In this document: piece after piece, positions 30,659 to 39,403 of the stretch
Position numbering within the stretch: the first letter of the stretch is position 1
Layout: every line of letters starts with the position of its first letter
Source: Nocardia anaemiae NBRC 100462
GTDB taxonomy: Bacteria > Actinomycetota > Actinomycetes > Mycobacteriales > Mycobacteriaceae
DNA length: 64,000 nucleotides
Direction: 5' to 3'
Assembly (NCBI RefSeq): GCF_001612725.1
Contig: NZ_BDAZ01000008.1
Span: forward strand, 1-64,000
The notes under the pieces: model-generated
The model's input: only the letters and a program-made list of their open reading frames with translations
The model's database searches: none
Told to the model about the DNA's origin: nothing
Program-made: the position numbers and the translations under genes

Positions 30659-32212
30659 ATGGCCGTCCGGACCGCTGTCGCCGCACCCCGGGTCACAAGA
30701 CCCGGACCACTCGTCACGACCGTCGCGCTGCTTTTGGTGGCGGCGACGTTCGTGCCGCTGGGCTACATCGTGTCCACCGTCTTCTCCACCGGTCTGCACG
30801 AGGCGGCGGAGCTGGTGTTCCGCCCGAGAGTCGGTGATCTACTGCGCAATACGGCCGGGCTGGTCATCGTCACCGTGCCGATCTGCGTGGTGCTCGGGGT
30901 CGGGCTGGCCTGGGTGGTGGAGCGCACGAATGTGCCGGGTGCGGCGTGGTGGGGGCCGGTATTCGCGGCGCCACTCGCCGTGCCCGCGTTCGTGAACAGC
31001 TATGGCTGGGTCAGCGTTTTCCCGACCATGCATGGCCTGTGGGCGGGTGTGGTGATCTCCACCATGTCGTACTTCCCACTGGTGTATCTGCCCGCGGCGG
31101 CCACACTGCGCCGTCTGGATCCGGCGGTGGAGGAATCGGCGCGTGCGCTGGGTTCCGGCCCGGCCGCGGTCTTCACCCGGATCGTGTTGCCGCAGTTGCG
31201 TTTGGCGATTCTCGGCGGCGGACTGCTCATTTCGCTGCATCTGCTCGCCGAATACGGCGCATTCGTCATGATCCGGTTCGACACCTTCACGACCGCGATC
31301 TTCGAGCAGTACCAATCCAGCTTCGCCGGACCGGCGGGCAGCATGCTGGCCGGTGTGCTGGTGCTGTGCTGTCTGGTGTTGCTCGCGGTCGAGGCGGGGG
31401 CGCGCGGTACGGCGCGTTACGCCCGGATCGGCAGCGGGGCGCCTCGGGCCGCTGTCCGGGTCGCGCTGGGGCCCGGCACGATTCCGGTTCTACTCGCCTT
31501 GGCGGCGGTGGTCGTCGGCTCGATCGGCGTGCCGCTGTGGACCATCGTGCGCTGGCTGCGCATCGGCGGTGCGCAGGTCTGGGATTTCACCGAGATCGGC
31601 ACGGCACTCGGGCAGACCATCGCGCTCGCGGCGATGGCCGCACTGCTCACCACGCTGTGCGCATTTCCGGTGGCCTGGATCGCGGTGCGCTCCACCTCGG
31701 CATTCGCCCGAATCGTGGAGGGCGCCAACTACATTACGAGTTCGCTGCCCGGCATTGTCATCGCGCTGGCCATGGTGACCGTCACGATTCGGTGGGCGCC
31801 GCCGCTCTATCAGACGGTGACCATGGTCGTGGCCGCCTATGTGTTGATGTTCCTGCCGCGGGCGCTGGTCAGTGTGCGCGCCGGGCTGGCGCAGGTGCCG
31901 GTCGGGCTGGAGGAAGTATCGCGGTCGCTCGGTCAGTCGGGACCGGTCACCTTTCTGCGTGTGACACTGCGGTTGACCGCGCCCGCCGCGGCCTCCGCCG
32001 GCGCGCTGGTATTCGTTGCGGTCGCGACCGAATTGACTGCGACATTGCTGTTGGCGCCCAGCGGTACTCGCACGTTGGCAATGCGGTTCTGGTCGCTGTC
32101 GGGCGAATTGGACTATGCCGCGGCCGCACCCTATGCACTCATCATGATCGTCGCGGCGGTGCCGGTGACGTATCTGCTGTTCACCCAATCCAGGAAGGCG
32201 GCCGGGCTATGA
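30659..32212 (+). CDS. Iron(III) ABC transporter permease
   Basis: The 517-residue membrane protein has two homologous halves of about six helices each, the FbpB/SfuB layout. Each half has an EAA-type coupling loop: EESARALGSGPAAVFTRIVLP (first) and EEVSRSLGQSGPVTFLRVTL (second), so both transporter permease domains lie in one chain. It starts 2 bases after the binding-protein stop and ends in a 4-base overlap with the ATPase gene. It moves iron(III) across the cytoplasmic membrane. Confidence 0.93.
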   Translation: MAVRTAVAAPRVTRPGPLVTTVALLLVAATFVPLGYIVSTVFSTGLHEAAELVFRPRVGDLLRNTAGLVIVTVPICVVLGVGLAWVVERTNVPGAAWWGPVFAAPLAVPAFVNSYGWVSVFPTMHGLWAGVVISTMSYFPLVYLPAAATLRRLDPAVEESARALGSGPAAVFTRIVLPQLRLAILGGGLLISLHLLAEYGAFVMIRFDTFTTAIFEQYQSSFAGPAGSMLAGVLVLCCLVLLAVEAGARGTARYARIGSGAPRAAVRVALGPGTIPVLLALAAVVVGSIGVPLWTIVRWLRIGGAQVWDFTEIGTALGQTIALAAMAALLTTLCAFPVAWIAVRSTSAFARIVEGANYITSSLPGIVIALAMVTVTIRWAPPLYQTVTMVVAAYVLMFLPRALVSVRAGLAQVPVGLEEVSRSLGQSGPVTFLRVTLRLTAPAAASAGALVFVAVATELTATLLLAPSGTRTLAMRFWSLSGELDYAAAAPYALIMIVAAVPVTYLLFTQSRKAAGL

Positions 32213-33258
32213 GTCGGCTTGTCGTGGCGGATGTTTCGAAGACGTTCGGTCAGCACCGGGTACTCGGCGGTATCGATCTCGAAGTGCCGAACGGCAGTTC
32301 GACTGCGGTGGTCGGCTCGTCGGGGTGCGGAAAGACCACGCTCTTGCGGGTGATCGCCGGATTCGAGGCTCCGGATACGGGTTCGGTCGCCATCGGCACG
32401 GAAACCGTGACCCGCGACCGGTTTTCGGTGCCGCCGCAGCGGCGCAATGTCGGTTACGTCGCGCAGGACGGCGCGCTGTTTCCGCATCTGACCGTCGGAC
32501 AGAACATCGCGTACGGCTTGCGCAGCGGGTTCTGTGGGCTGCGACGCGGCCGGAATCGAGTGAACGAACTGCTGGAAATGGTCTCGCTCGATCCGTCCTA
32601 CGCCGACCGGCGACCCCATCAGCTCTCCGGCGGCCAGCAACAGCGCGTCGCACTCGCGCGTGCTCTTGCCCGCAAACCCGATGTGATGCTGCTCGACGAG
32701 CCGTTCAGCGCACTCGATGCCGGGTTGCGGGCCACCACCAGGCAGGCCGTTGCCGAGACACTGCGTGCGGCGGGCATGACCAGTATCTTGGTCACCCACG
32801 ACCAAGAAGAGGCGCTCTGCTTCGCCGAACAGGTCGCGGTCATGCGCGAGGGGGTGTTCACTCAGGTCGGCGCGCCGGAAGAGGTCTACGCCGCACCCAC
32901 CGATCTGTTCACCGCCAAATTCCTCGGTGATTGTGTGCTGCTCGATGCGGTGGTCGACGGCGATGTGGCCAAATGCGCGCTCGGCCGGGTTCCGGTGCAG
33001 AAGTCCGCGCCGAGCGGGTCGGCGACCATTATGTTCCGACCGGAACAGCTTGTGGCACAGGTGGTTTCGGATGGGGAGCCGGGTAGTGGAATCGTGCGCG
33101 ATGTGGAATTCCGCGGCGCCGATGTGATGCTGACCATCGCGCTGGACGGCGATGTCGATCCGGTGCGAGTGCGACGTGCCAGCGTCGCGGCACCGACCGA
33201 GGGCGAGCGCGTCCGGCTGGAGGTGCTCGGCAACGCCGTGGCCTTCGCGGCGGCCTGA
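32209..33258 (+). CDS. Iron(III) ABC transporter ATPase
   Basis: The 349-residue ATPase has Walker A GSSGCGKTT, the Q-loop in YVAQDGALFPHL, signature LSGGQQQRVALARAL, Walker B VMLLDEPFSALD and the switch His in LVTHDQEEAL. After about residue 240 a C-terminal regulatory domain of the FbpC type follows (TIMFRPEQLV). The ATG overlaps the permease stop (ATGA). The reading frame is open far upstream through the permease gene but only from 32209 is it coding. A GC hairpin follows the stop. Confidence 0.94.
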   Translation: MSRLVVADVSKTFGQHRVLGGIDLEVPNGSSTAVVGSSGCGKTTLLRVIAGFEAPDTGSVAIGTETVTRDRFSVPPQRRNVGYVAQDGALFPHLTVGQNIAYGLRSGFCGLRRGRNRVNELLEMVSLDPSYADRRPHQLSGGQQQRVALARALARKPDVMLLDEPFSALDAGLRATTRQAVAETLRAAGMTSILVTHDQEEALCFAEQVAVMREGVFTQVGAPEEVYAAPTDLFTAKFLGDCVLLDAVVDGDVAKCALGRVPVQKSAPSGSATIMFRPEQLVAQVVSDGEPGSGIVRDVEFRGADVMLTIALDGDVDPVRVRRASVAAPTEGERVRLEVLGNAVAFAAA

Positions 33259-33268
33259 ACCACGGACA

Positions 33269-33301
33269 CCCGGCCCGGCGGTGGCGTATCACCGGGCCGG
33301 G
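33269..33301. terminator. GC hairpin between the iron transporter and tRNA-Cys
   Basis: The perfect 10-bp stem CCCGGCCCGG/CCGGGCCGGG (33269-33278 with 33292-33301) lies between two converging units. It probably stops transcription from both sides. No T-run is seen. Confidence 0.65.
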
Positions 33302-33327
33302 CACCCATGGTGGCGCACCCTCACCTT

Positions 33328-33402
33328 TGGAGCGAGCGGCGGGAATTGAACCCGCGTAAACGGCTTTGCAGACCGTTGCCTCAACCACTCAGCCACGCCC
33401 GC
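33328..33402 (-). tRNA. tRNA-Cys (anticodon GCA)
   Basis: On the minus strand: acceptor GCGGGCG/CGCTCGC (one G-U pair), D-arm, anticodon stem ACGGT/GCCGT around CTGCAAA (anticodon GCA), and T-arm GCGGG-TTCAATT-CCCGC. Discriminator U73, an identity base for cysteine, is followed by an encoded CCA (33330-33328). Confidence 0.95.
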
Positions 33403-33556
33403 CTCGCGATAAATAGTGCCGACGCCGTGTCGAATTGCCCACGGTTGCACTCACTGTGATCCGAACCGGCAGGCGAGCACTGGATCGTCGGCCCGCGATG
33501 CGACTTCGCGACGCTCACTGATCGGTAGAAGATCCAGTGCGGCGGGCAAGCATGGA

Positions 33557-34117
33557 ATGATCAAGACCATGTCGCGGCCACGTCCACTTCCGAGTGATCC
33601 GATCGAGGAGGCCCATCGTCAATGGGTCGGCCACGGCTGGGGCGATTTCGCCGACGGAATGGCGGCGGTGACCTCACTGGTTCGCGCCCAGCAAATCGTG
33701 ATGGCTCGGGTGGACGAGGCGCTGAAGCCGACCGGCCTGACGTTCTCTCGATATGAACTTCTCATGCTGCTTGCTTTCAGTAAGACGGGTGCACTGCCGA
33801 TGGCGAAGGCCAGTGCGCGACTCCAGGTGCACCCGACCAGCGTGACGAATACCGTCGATCGACTCGAGGCCGCCAAGCTGGTGGAGCGGGTTCCGCATCC
33901 CAGCGATCGGCGTGCCACTCTGATCGAAATCACTTCCGCTGGAAGAGAATTGGTCGCCGCAGCAACCGAGGAACTCAACGCGAAAGTCTTCGCGGTGCCG
34001 GGGCTTCCGCCGGATCGGCTGCACACTCTGCTGCAGCTGCTCGCGGAATTCCGCCATGCCGCAGGCGACTTCGCCACCGGCGATGAACCGGCCCGATGGT
34101 CGGCGCACGAGCAGTAG
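33557..34117 (+). CDS. MarR-family transcriptional regulator
   Basis: This is a 186-residue winged-helix regulator. The dimerisation helices (DFADGMAAVTSLVRAQQIVM) precede the DNA-binding part with MAKASARLQVHPTSVTNTVDRLE as recognition region and the wing VPHPSDRRATLIEIT. Two ATG codons, 33557 and 33569, are possible; neither has a strong ribosome site. It is not in an obvious operon, lying between tRNA-Cys and the Hsp70-like gene, so its target cannot be told. Confidence 0.88.
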   Translation: MIKTMSRPRPLPSDPIEEAHRQWVGHGWGDFADGMAAVTSLVRAQQIVMARVDEALKPTGLTFSRYELLMLLAFSKTGALPMAKASARLQVHPTSVTNTVDRLEAAKLVERVPHPSDRRATLIEITSAGRELVAAATEELNAKVFAVPGLPPDRLHTLLQLLAEFRHAAGDFATGDEPARWSAHEQ

Positions 34118-34236
34118 CAAAACACCCGGACCGGTCGGTCTTTTCATGGCATACACCACCGCACGGTAACGGTCTGGCATCCAACTAGCGAATTCCCCGC
34201 CCCGTTGTCTTGGCAGCGGAAGGGAAAGGGTCCACC

Positions 34237-35304
34237 ATGGATTCCATGGTGCTGGTCTTGGGGGTATCGGCGGGCGCTGGTGGCGCCCGCGCGATGCTGA
34301 CGCATTCCGATCAGCCACATCTGCCCCCGATCGATCGATGCCAGGTGCCGCGTCGGGCGGGCGGTGGCGTCGAGGAACCGGTCTTCGAGGCGATCCGCCA
34401 GATGCGCGCGGCCGCCGACCGGCGCGACGAGCTGATCACCGGAACCGCCGTGACCTGCCGCTGCCCGCTGCACGCCGACGCCATCCGCAGCACCGCGGGC
34501 CGCACCCGGCTCACCATCGCCGACGAACCGCTGGCCCAGCTGCGCTATCTGCGTTTCACCGGGCGTCTCCCCACCACCGGCTCGGTCATCCTCTACGACC
34601 TCGGCAGCTCCGGACTGACCATCACCCACGCCGACTGCCGCACCGACACCATCCTGTCCAGCAAACGCAGCACCGTACTCGGCGGCGACGGCTACGACGC
34701 CCTGCTGCGCTGGCAATTGGCCCGCGGCGGCGTCCTCACCGACAAACCGACCAGCCGCAGGTACCGCGAAGAACTCAGCACCGCCCGGGTGATCACCGCG
34801 ATGGACACCAGCTCGGGCGGACGTGCCGTGGTCACCCGCAGCGATCTCGCCGAACTGTGCGCCGCGGGCATCCACCACTCCGCCTCGTTCGTTCGCCAAG
34901 TGATCGAAGAAACCGGCGTCCAACCGGAGGCGCTGGTCCTGCTCGGCGGCTGCACGCGCAATCCCGATATCCGCGAAGAACTGGCCGAAATGATCGAACT
35001 CCCGGTCATCTACGATTCGGAGCCCGAATACGTTTCGGCCCGCGGGGCGGTGTTACTCGCCGCGGAACGCCCCAGTGGCGATGTGCGCATGGCGCGCTTA
35101 CGCAGCGGAGCGCTGACCGCTTCGTTGGTGCCGACCACCCCCGGACGCCGCAAACTCATTGCCGCCGTTGCGGTTACGATCGCCCTGGGTGCGACCATCG
35201 CCGGACTACTAGCCATGGACCACACCGCCGCCCAGCCACCGGACGGCGTCAACGCTCCAACACCCGTCGAAGTAGCCGGAATCCCCGCAACCCCCCTCAA
35301 CTGA
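34237..35304 (+). CDS. Hsp70/actin-fold protein with C-terminal membrane segment
   Basis: The 355-residue protein has a nucleotide-binding layout like DnaK, but short: an N-terminal strand MVLVLGVSAGAGGARAML replaces the usual DLGTT loop, then VILYDLGSSGLTITHAD (phosphate 2-like), a GGDGYDALL segment and VLLGGCTRNPDI (adenosine-motif-like). There is no substrate-binding domain. One membrane helix follows at about residues 312-332 (LIAAVAVTIALGATIAGLLAM) and a short Pro-rich outer tail. It resembles the mycobacterial/nocardial proteins with a DUF7159-type N-terminus; their role is unknown. GGAAGGGAAAGGG precedes the ATG. It stands alone. Confidence 0.75.
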   Translation: MDSMVLVLGVSAGAGGARAMLTHSDQPHLPPIDRCQVPRRAGGGVEEPVFEAIRQMRAAADRRDELITGTAVTCRCPLHADAIRSTAGRTRLTIADEPLAQLRYLRFTGRLPTTGSVILYDLGSSGLTITHADCRTDTILSSKRSTVLGGDGYDALLRWQLARGGVLTDKPTSRRYREELSTARVITAMDTSSGGRAVVTRSDLAELCAAGIHHSASFVRQVIEETGVQPEALVLLGGCTRNPDIREELAEMIELPVIYDSEPEYVSARGAVLLAAERPSGDVRMARLRSGALTASLVPTTPGRRKLIAAVAVTIALGATIAGLLAMDHTAAQPPDGVNAPTPVEVAGIPATPLN

Positions 35305-35496
35305 CCCCGGTTTCCCTGAGGCCCAGGGCAGTCACGCATATCCAGTGGGCATCGCGCATAACGTGCAGCCTGTGCGAGGTCGTCAATCGGTATGCGGCAC
35401 CGACGGTGCCTTCGCGACGGCGGATCTGTCGCAGTGGTTCCGTCGGCCAGCCGAATACGCTGTGCCCGGCCCAGATTCGGCCGGGCATCTCACCTG

Positions 35497-36273
35497 TCAG
35501 TGGTTGGTGAACTTCGCCGGACGCTTCTCGACGAAGGCGCTCATGCCTTCCTTCTGGTCGTCGATCGCGAAGAGCGAGTGGAAGACTCGGCGTTCGAAGC
35601 GCAGGCCCTCGGCGAGGGTGGTTTCGAACGAGCGGTTCACGGCTTCCTTGGCGATCATGGTGACCGGCAGCGACATCGAGGCGATGGTTTCGGCGACCTC
35701 GAGTGCGGTGTCGAGCAGTTCGGCGGCGGGCACGATGCGGGAGACCAGACCGGCGCGCTCGGCCTCATCGGCGTCCATATTGCGGCCGGTGAGCACCAGA
35801 TCCATGGCCTTGGCCTTACCGATGGCGCGGGTGAGGCGCTGCGAGCCGCCGATGCCGGGAATGACGCCGAGCTTGATTTCCGGCTGACCGAATTTCGCAT
35901 TATCCGCGGCGAGCAAAATGTCGCAGATCATCGCCAGCTCACAGCCGCCGCCGAGGGCATAACCGGCGACCGCGGCGATGGTCGGCTTGCGGAACTGCGC
36001 CAGCCGGTCCCAGCGGGCGAAGTAGTCGTTCATGAACATGTCCATGTACGACTTGGGTTGCATCTCCTTGATATCGGCACCGGCCGCGAAGGCCCGCTCC
36101 GAACCGGTGATGACGATGGCGCCGATCGCGTCATCGTGCTCGAGTTCGTCGAGCGCGGCGATGACATCGTCGAGGACCTGCGCGTTCAGCGCGTTCAGCG
36201 CCTTCGGGCGGTTCAGCGTGATCCAGCCGACCCGGCCCTTGCGCTCCAGCAGAATCGTCTCGAAATCGCTCAC
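35497..36273 (-). CDS. echA8: Enoyl-CoA hydratase
   Basis: Crotonase-fold hydratase that adds water to 2-enoyl-CoA; here it should act on methacrylyl-CoA in valine breakdown. The 258-residue protein has the oxyanion-hole segment [11 protein letters not shown] and the two catalytic glutamates Glu112 ([11 protein letters not shown]) and Glu132 ([16 protein letters not shown]). It is very close to mycobacterial EchA8, a hydratase of broad chain-length range. The ATG overlaps the mmsB stop (ATGA), making it the last gene of the valine operon. Confidence 0.94.
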   Translation of the reverse strand: MSDFETILLERKGRVGWITLNRPKALNALNAQVLDDVIAALDELEHDDAIGAIVITGSERAFAAGADIKEMQPKSYMDMFMNDYFARWDRLAQFRKPTIAAVAGYALGGGCELAMICDILLAADNAKFGQPEIKLGVIPGIGGSQRLTRAIGKAKAMDLVLTGRNMDADEAERAGLVSRIVPAAELLDTALEVAETIASMSLPVTMIAKEAVNRSFETTLAEGLRFERRVFHSLFAIDDQKEGMSAFVEKRPAKFTNH

Positions 36274-37169
36274 TTGGCATCCTCTTGATCGGAACGGTCA
36301 CGGATATCGGTGACGATAGCTGAGAAGTCCTTACCTGCCTGCGACTGGTTGAACCGGGTGTAGATCTCCGCGGCGAGCATGCCGAGTTGGCCGTCGACGT
36401 CGTTATCGCGCAGGGCATTCGCGGCCAGGCCCAGATCCTTGGTCATCAACGCGGTGGCGAAACCGGGCTGGTAGTCGTTGTTCGCCGGGCTGGTGGGTAC
36501 CGGTCCGGGCACCGGACAGTAGCTGGTCAGCGCCCAACTCTGGCCGGATGCGGTGGAGACCACATCGAAGAACGACTGGTGGCTCAGACCCAGCTTCTCG
36601 CCGAGCACCAGGGCCTCGGACAGGCCGATCATCGAAATGCCGAGCAGCATGTTGTTGCAGATCTTCGCGGCCTGACCCACACCGGAGCCACCGCAGTGCA
36701 CGACCTTGCCGCCCATGACCTGCAGCACGTCGAGCGCATCGGCGAAGTCGGCCTCGGCGCCGCCGACCATGAAGGTCAGCGTGCCCGCGGCGGCACCCGC
36801 GACACCACCGGAGACCGGGGCGTCCAGTGCGCGCTGGCCCGCATCGATGGCGCGGGCAGCGGCCGCCTTGGCGTCGGCGACGTCGATGGTGGAGCAGTCG
36901 ATGAACAGGGTGCCCGGATTCGCGGCGGGGAGCAGATCGGCGTAGACGTCGAGGACCAGCTTGCCATTGGGCAGCATGGTGATCACGACATCGCGGCCCG
37001 CGACGGCCGCAACCGCCGAATCCACCACGGTGGCACCGTCTTTGCGTGCCTGCTCCTGTGCGGCGGGGACCGGATCGAAGGCGAGCACGTCATAGCCCGC
37101 CTCGACCAAGTTCGCGGCCATCGGCCCGCCCATATGGCCGAGGCCGAGAAAACCGATCTTCTTCGTCAC
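36270..37169 (-). CDS. mmsB: 3-hydroxyisobutyrate dehydrogenase
   Basis: MmsB oxidises 3-hydroxyisobutyrate to methylmalonate semialdehyde with NAD+. The 299-residue protein has the Rossmann motif [17 protein letters not shown], the substrate segment [22 protein letters not shown] and the catalytic Lys in [13 protein letters not shown]. Overlaps of 4 bases with the genes on both sides show one translational unit. Confidence 0.95.
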   Translation of the reverse strand: MTKKIGFLGLGHMGGPMAANLVEAGYDVLAFDPVPAAQEQARKDGATVVDSAVAAVAGRDVVITMLPNGKLVLDVYADLLPAANPGTLFIDCSTIDVADAKAAAARAIDAGQRALDAPVSGGVAGAAAGTLTFMVGGAEADFADALDVLQVMGGKVVHCGGSGVGQAAKICNNMLLGISMIGLSEALVLGEKLGLSHQSFFDVVSTASGQSWALTSYCPVPGPVPTSPANNDYQPGFATALMTKDLGLAANALRDNDVDGQLGMLAAEIYTRFNQSQAGKDFSAIVTDIRDRSDQEDAK

Positions 37170-38239
37170 TTGCCTGCCTCCAAACCCAGTTCCTTATCGC
37201 CCAATTCGACGAAATACGCGTCGACCTGCTCGGCGGTGACATCGGCGAGCGTCGCGGGCGACCACTGCGGATTGCGGTCCTTATCGATCACCTGCGCCCG
37301 GATGCCTTCGACCAGATCGTGCGAGGCCAGCGCGGCGATGGACACCCGGTACTCCTCGTTCAGCACCGCCTCGAGGCTCTTCGCGGCACGGGCCGCGCGC
37401 AGCGAACGCAACGTCACCTTCAGTGCCACAGGCGATTTGGTGAGCAATTCGGTCGCCGCCTTGGCCGCCTCCGGCGAGCCGTGCGTCCGCAGCCGATCGA
37501 CGATCTCCTCGACAGTGTCGGCGCTGTAGCAGGCATCGATCCAGTCCTGCTGCGCGACCAGCTCGGATTCCGGTGCGTCCGTGGCGAATTTGGCGATGGC
37601 GATCTCTGCCGTCTCGGTCCGCAGCGTTTCCAGCAGCGCCGGAATATGTTCCGAGGCCATGTAGTAATCGGCGAAACCCGCGGCAATGGCGTCACCGGCA
37701 CTCATTCGCGCGGTGGTCAGTGCGACGTGTGTGCCGATTTCGCCCGGCGTACGGGCGAGCAAGTAGGTGCCACCGACATCCGGAACGAAGCCGATGCCGA
37801 CCTCGGGCATGCCGATCTTGGAGCGCTCGGTGACGATCCGATGGCTGCCGTGGCCGGAAAGCCCGACGCCACCGCCCATCACGATGCCGTCCATGACCAC
37901 CACATACGGCTTCGGGTAGCGGCCGATCAGGGCGTTGAGGATGTACTCGTCGCGCCAGAAGACCCCCGTGGCCGAATCCGCGTTTGCGCCAGCAGAGTGA
38001 TCGTTCAATGCGGAAGCGTCACGGTGGATGGCGACGATATCGCCGCCCGCGCAGAGCCCACGCTCCCCCGCGCCGGTGACGACGACGGTGCGCACCTCGT
38101 CGTCCTGCGCCCACACCTGCAGTGCGGCGGAAATGGCAAGGGCCATCGGATGATTCAGCGCATTGATGGCCTTGGGCCGGTTCAGCGTGATCAGACCGAG
38201 TCCGTCGCGCTTATCGATGAGAACTTCGGATTCGGTCAT
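37166..38239 (-). CDS. 3-hydroxyisobutyryl-CoA hydrolase
   Basis: Crotonase-fold thioesterase that frees 3-hydroxyisobutyrate from CoA. At 357 residues it has the length of the hydrolase subgroup (about 345-360), longer than hydratases. Key segments are GERGLCAGGDIVAIH, MDGIVMGGGVGLSGHGSHRIVTE and MPEVGIGFVPDVGGTYLLAR, where Glu and Asp form the active site. It sits between acyl-CoA dehydrogenase and mmsB with 4-base overlaps, exactly where this reaction is needed. The other reading, a generic enoyl-CoA hydratase, is less likely from length and context. Confidence 0.93.
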   Translation of the reverse strand: MTESEVLIDKRDGLGLITLNRPKAINALNHPMALAISAALQVWAQDDEVRTVVVTGAGERGLCAGGDIVAIHRDASALNDHSAGANADSATGVFWRDEYILNALIGRYPKPYVVVMDGIVMGGGVGLSGHGSHRIVTERSKIGMPEVGIGFVPDVGGTYLLARTPGEIGTHVALTTARMSAGDAIAAGFADYYMASEHIPALLETLRTETAEIAIAKFATDAPESELVAQQDWIDACYSADTVEEIVDRLRTHGSPEAAKAATELLTKSPVALKVTLRSLRAARAAKSLEAVLNEEYRVSIAALASHDLVEGIRAQVIDKDRNPQWSPATLADVTAEQVDAYFVELGDKELGLEAGK

Positions 38240-39375
38240 GCTGCTCCTACCACCGAGCGGGCGACGACCACCCGCATGATTTCGTTGGTGCCCTCCAGAA
38301 TCTGGTGCACCCGCAGATCGCGGACGATCTTCTCCACGCCGTATTCGGCCAGGTATCCGTAACCGCCGTGCATCTGCAGCGCCTTATTCGCGACCTCGAA
38401 TCCGGCGTCGGTCGTGAATCGCTTTGCCATGGCGCACAATTCGACCTTGTCGTCGGCATCCGCATCCAGCGCGGCCGCGGCCCGCCACAGCAGGGTCCGC
38501 GCCGCCTCCAGCGAGGTGCGCATATCCGCGAGCTGGAATTGCAATGCCGGGTTGTCCAGCAACCGGCTGTTGAATGCGTTGCGCTGGGCCAGATACGCGA
38601 CGGATTTCTCGAGCGCCGCTTGGCCGCCGCCCAACGAGCAGGCGGCGATATTGAGCCGACCGCCATTGAGCCCGTTCATGGCGATACGGAAACCATTGCC
38701 CTCGATGCCGAGCATATCGGCGGCTGGCACCCTGACCTCGTCCAGAATCACCTGACGAGTGGGTTGGGCATTCCAACCCATCTTCTTCTCGTTGGCGCCG
38801 AAGGAAATTCCCGGGGTGTCAGCCGGAACGATGAACGCCGAAATCCCGCGCGCACCCGCATCGCCGGTGCGCGCCATGATGACGTACACATCCGTGCTAC
38901 CCGCACCGGAGATGAATTGCTTTACCCCGGTGAGCAGGTAATCGTCACCGTCGCGAACGGCCTTGGTGCTCAAGGCCGCCGCATCCGATCCGACGCCGGG
39001 CTCGGTGAGCGCGTAGCTGCCGAGCCATTCCATCGAGGTCAGCCGGGGCAGCCAGCGGTTGCGCTGCTCGGCATTGCCGTAGCTATCGATCATCCACGAA
39101 ACCATGTTGTGGATGGAGATATACGCCGCGATGGCCGGGCAGCCGGTGGCCAGTTGTTCGAAGATGCGCACGGCATCGAGCCTGCGCAGTCCGGAGCCGC
39201 CGACATCCTCGCCGATATATATCCCGCCCATGCCGAGCGAACCCGCCTTGCGCAGCACATCCACTGGAAAGTGCTTCTGCTCATCCCATTCCAGGGCGTT
39301 CGGGGCGAGGTATTCGTCGGCGAAGTCGCGTGCCATTTCGGCAATGGCGCGCTCGTCGTCATTCAGTGCGAACAC
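38236..39375 (-). CDS. Acyl-CoA dehydrogenase, probable isobutyryl-CoA dehydrogenase
   Basis: FAD enzyme that makes methacrylyl-CoA from isobutyryl-CoA. The 379-residue protein has the FAD/substrate segment YALTEPGVGSDAAAL, the QFISGAGSTDVYVIMART region, QMHGGYGYLAEYGVEKIVRD and the C-terminal QILEGTNEIMRVVVARS carrying the catalytic Glu position. Neighbours assign it to valine. Short-branched-chain substrates from isoleucine cannot be excluded. It overlaps the hydrolase gene by 4 bases and follows mmsA by 28. Confidence 0.92.
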   Translation of the reverse strand: MFALNDDERAIAEMARDFADEYLAPNALEWDEQKHFPVDVLRKAGSLGMGGIYIGEDVGGSGLRRLDAVRIFEQLATGCPAIAAYISIHNMVSWMIDSYGNAEQRNRWLPRLTSMEWLGSYALTEPGVGSDAAALSTKAVRDGDDYLLTGVKQFISGAGSTDVYVIMARTGDAGARGISAFIVPADTPGISFGANEKKMGWNAQPTRQVILDEVRVPAADMLGIEGNGFRIAMNGLNGGRLNIAACSLGGGQAALEKSVAYLAQRNAFNSRLLDNPALQFQLADMRTSLEAARTLLWRAAAALDADADDKVELCAMAKRFTTDAGFEVANKALQMHGGYGYLAEYGVEKIVRDLRVHQILEGTNEIMRVVVARSVVGAA

Positions 39376-39403
39376 AATCGTCGACCTCCCGTCCGGCGGC
39401 TGT

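Noticed and set aside
30946..32208. Upstream part of a 770-codon frame continuous with the iron-transporter ATPase
   Set aside because: Only from ATG 32209 does it show ABC ATPase sequence; the earlier part overlaps the permease gene in a wrong frame.
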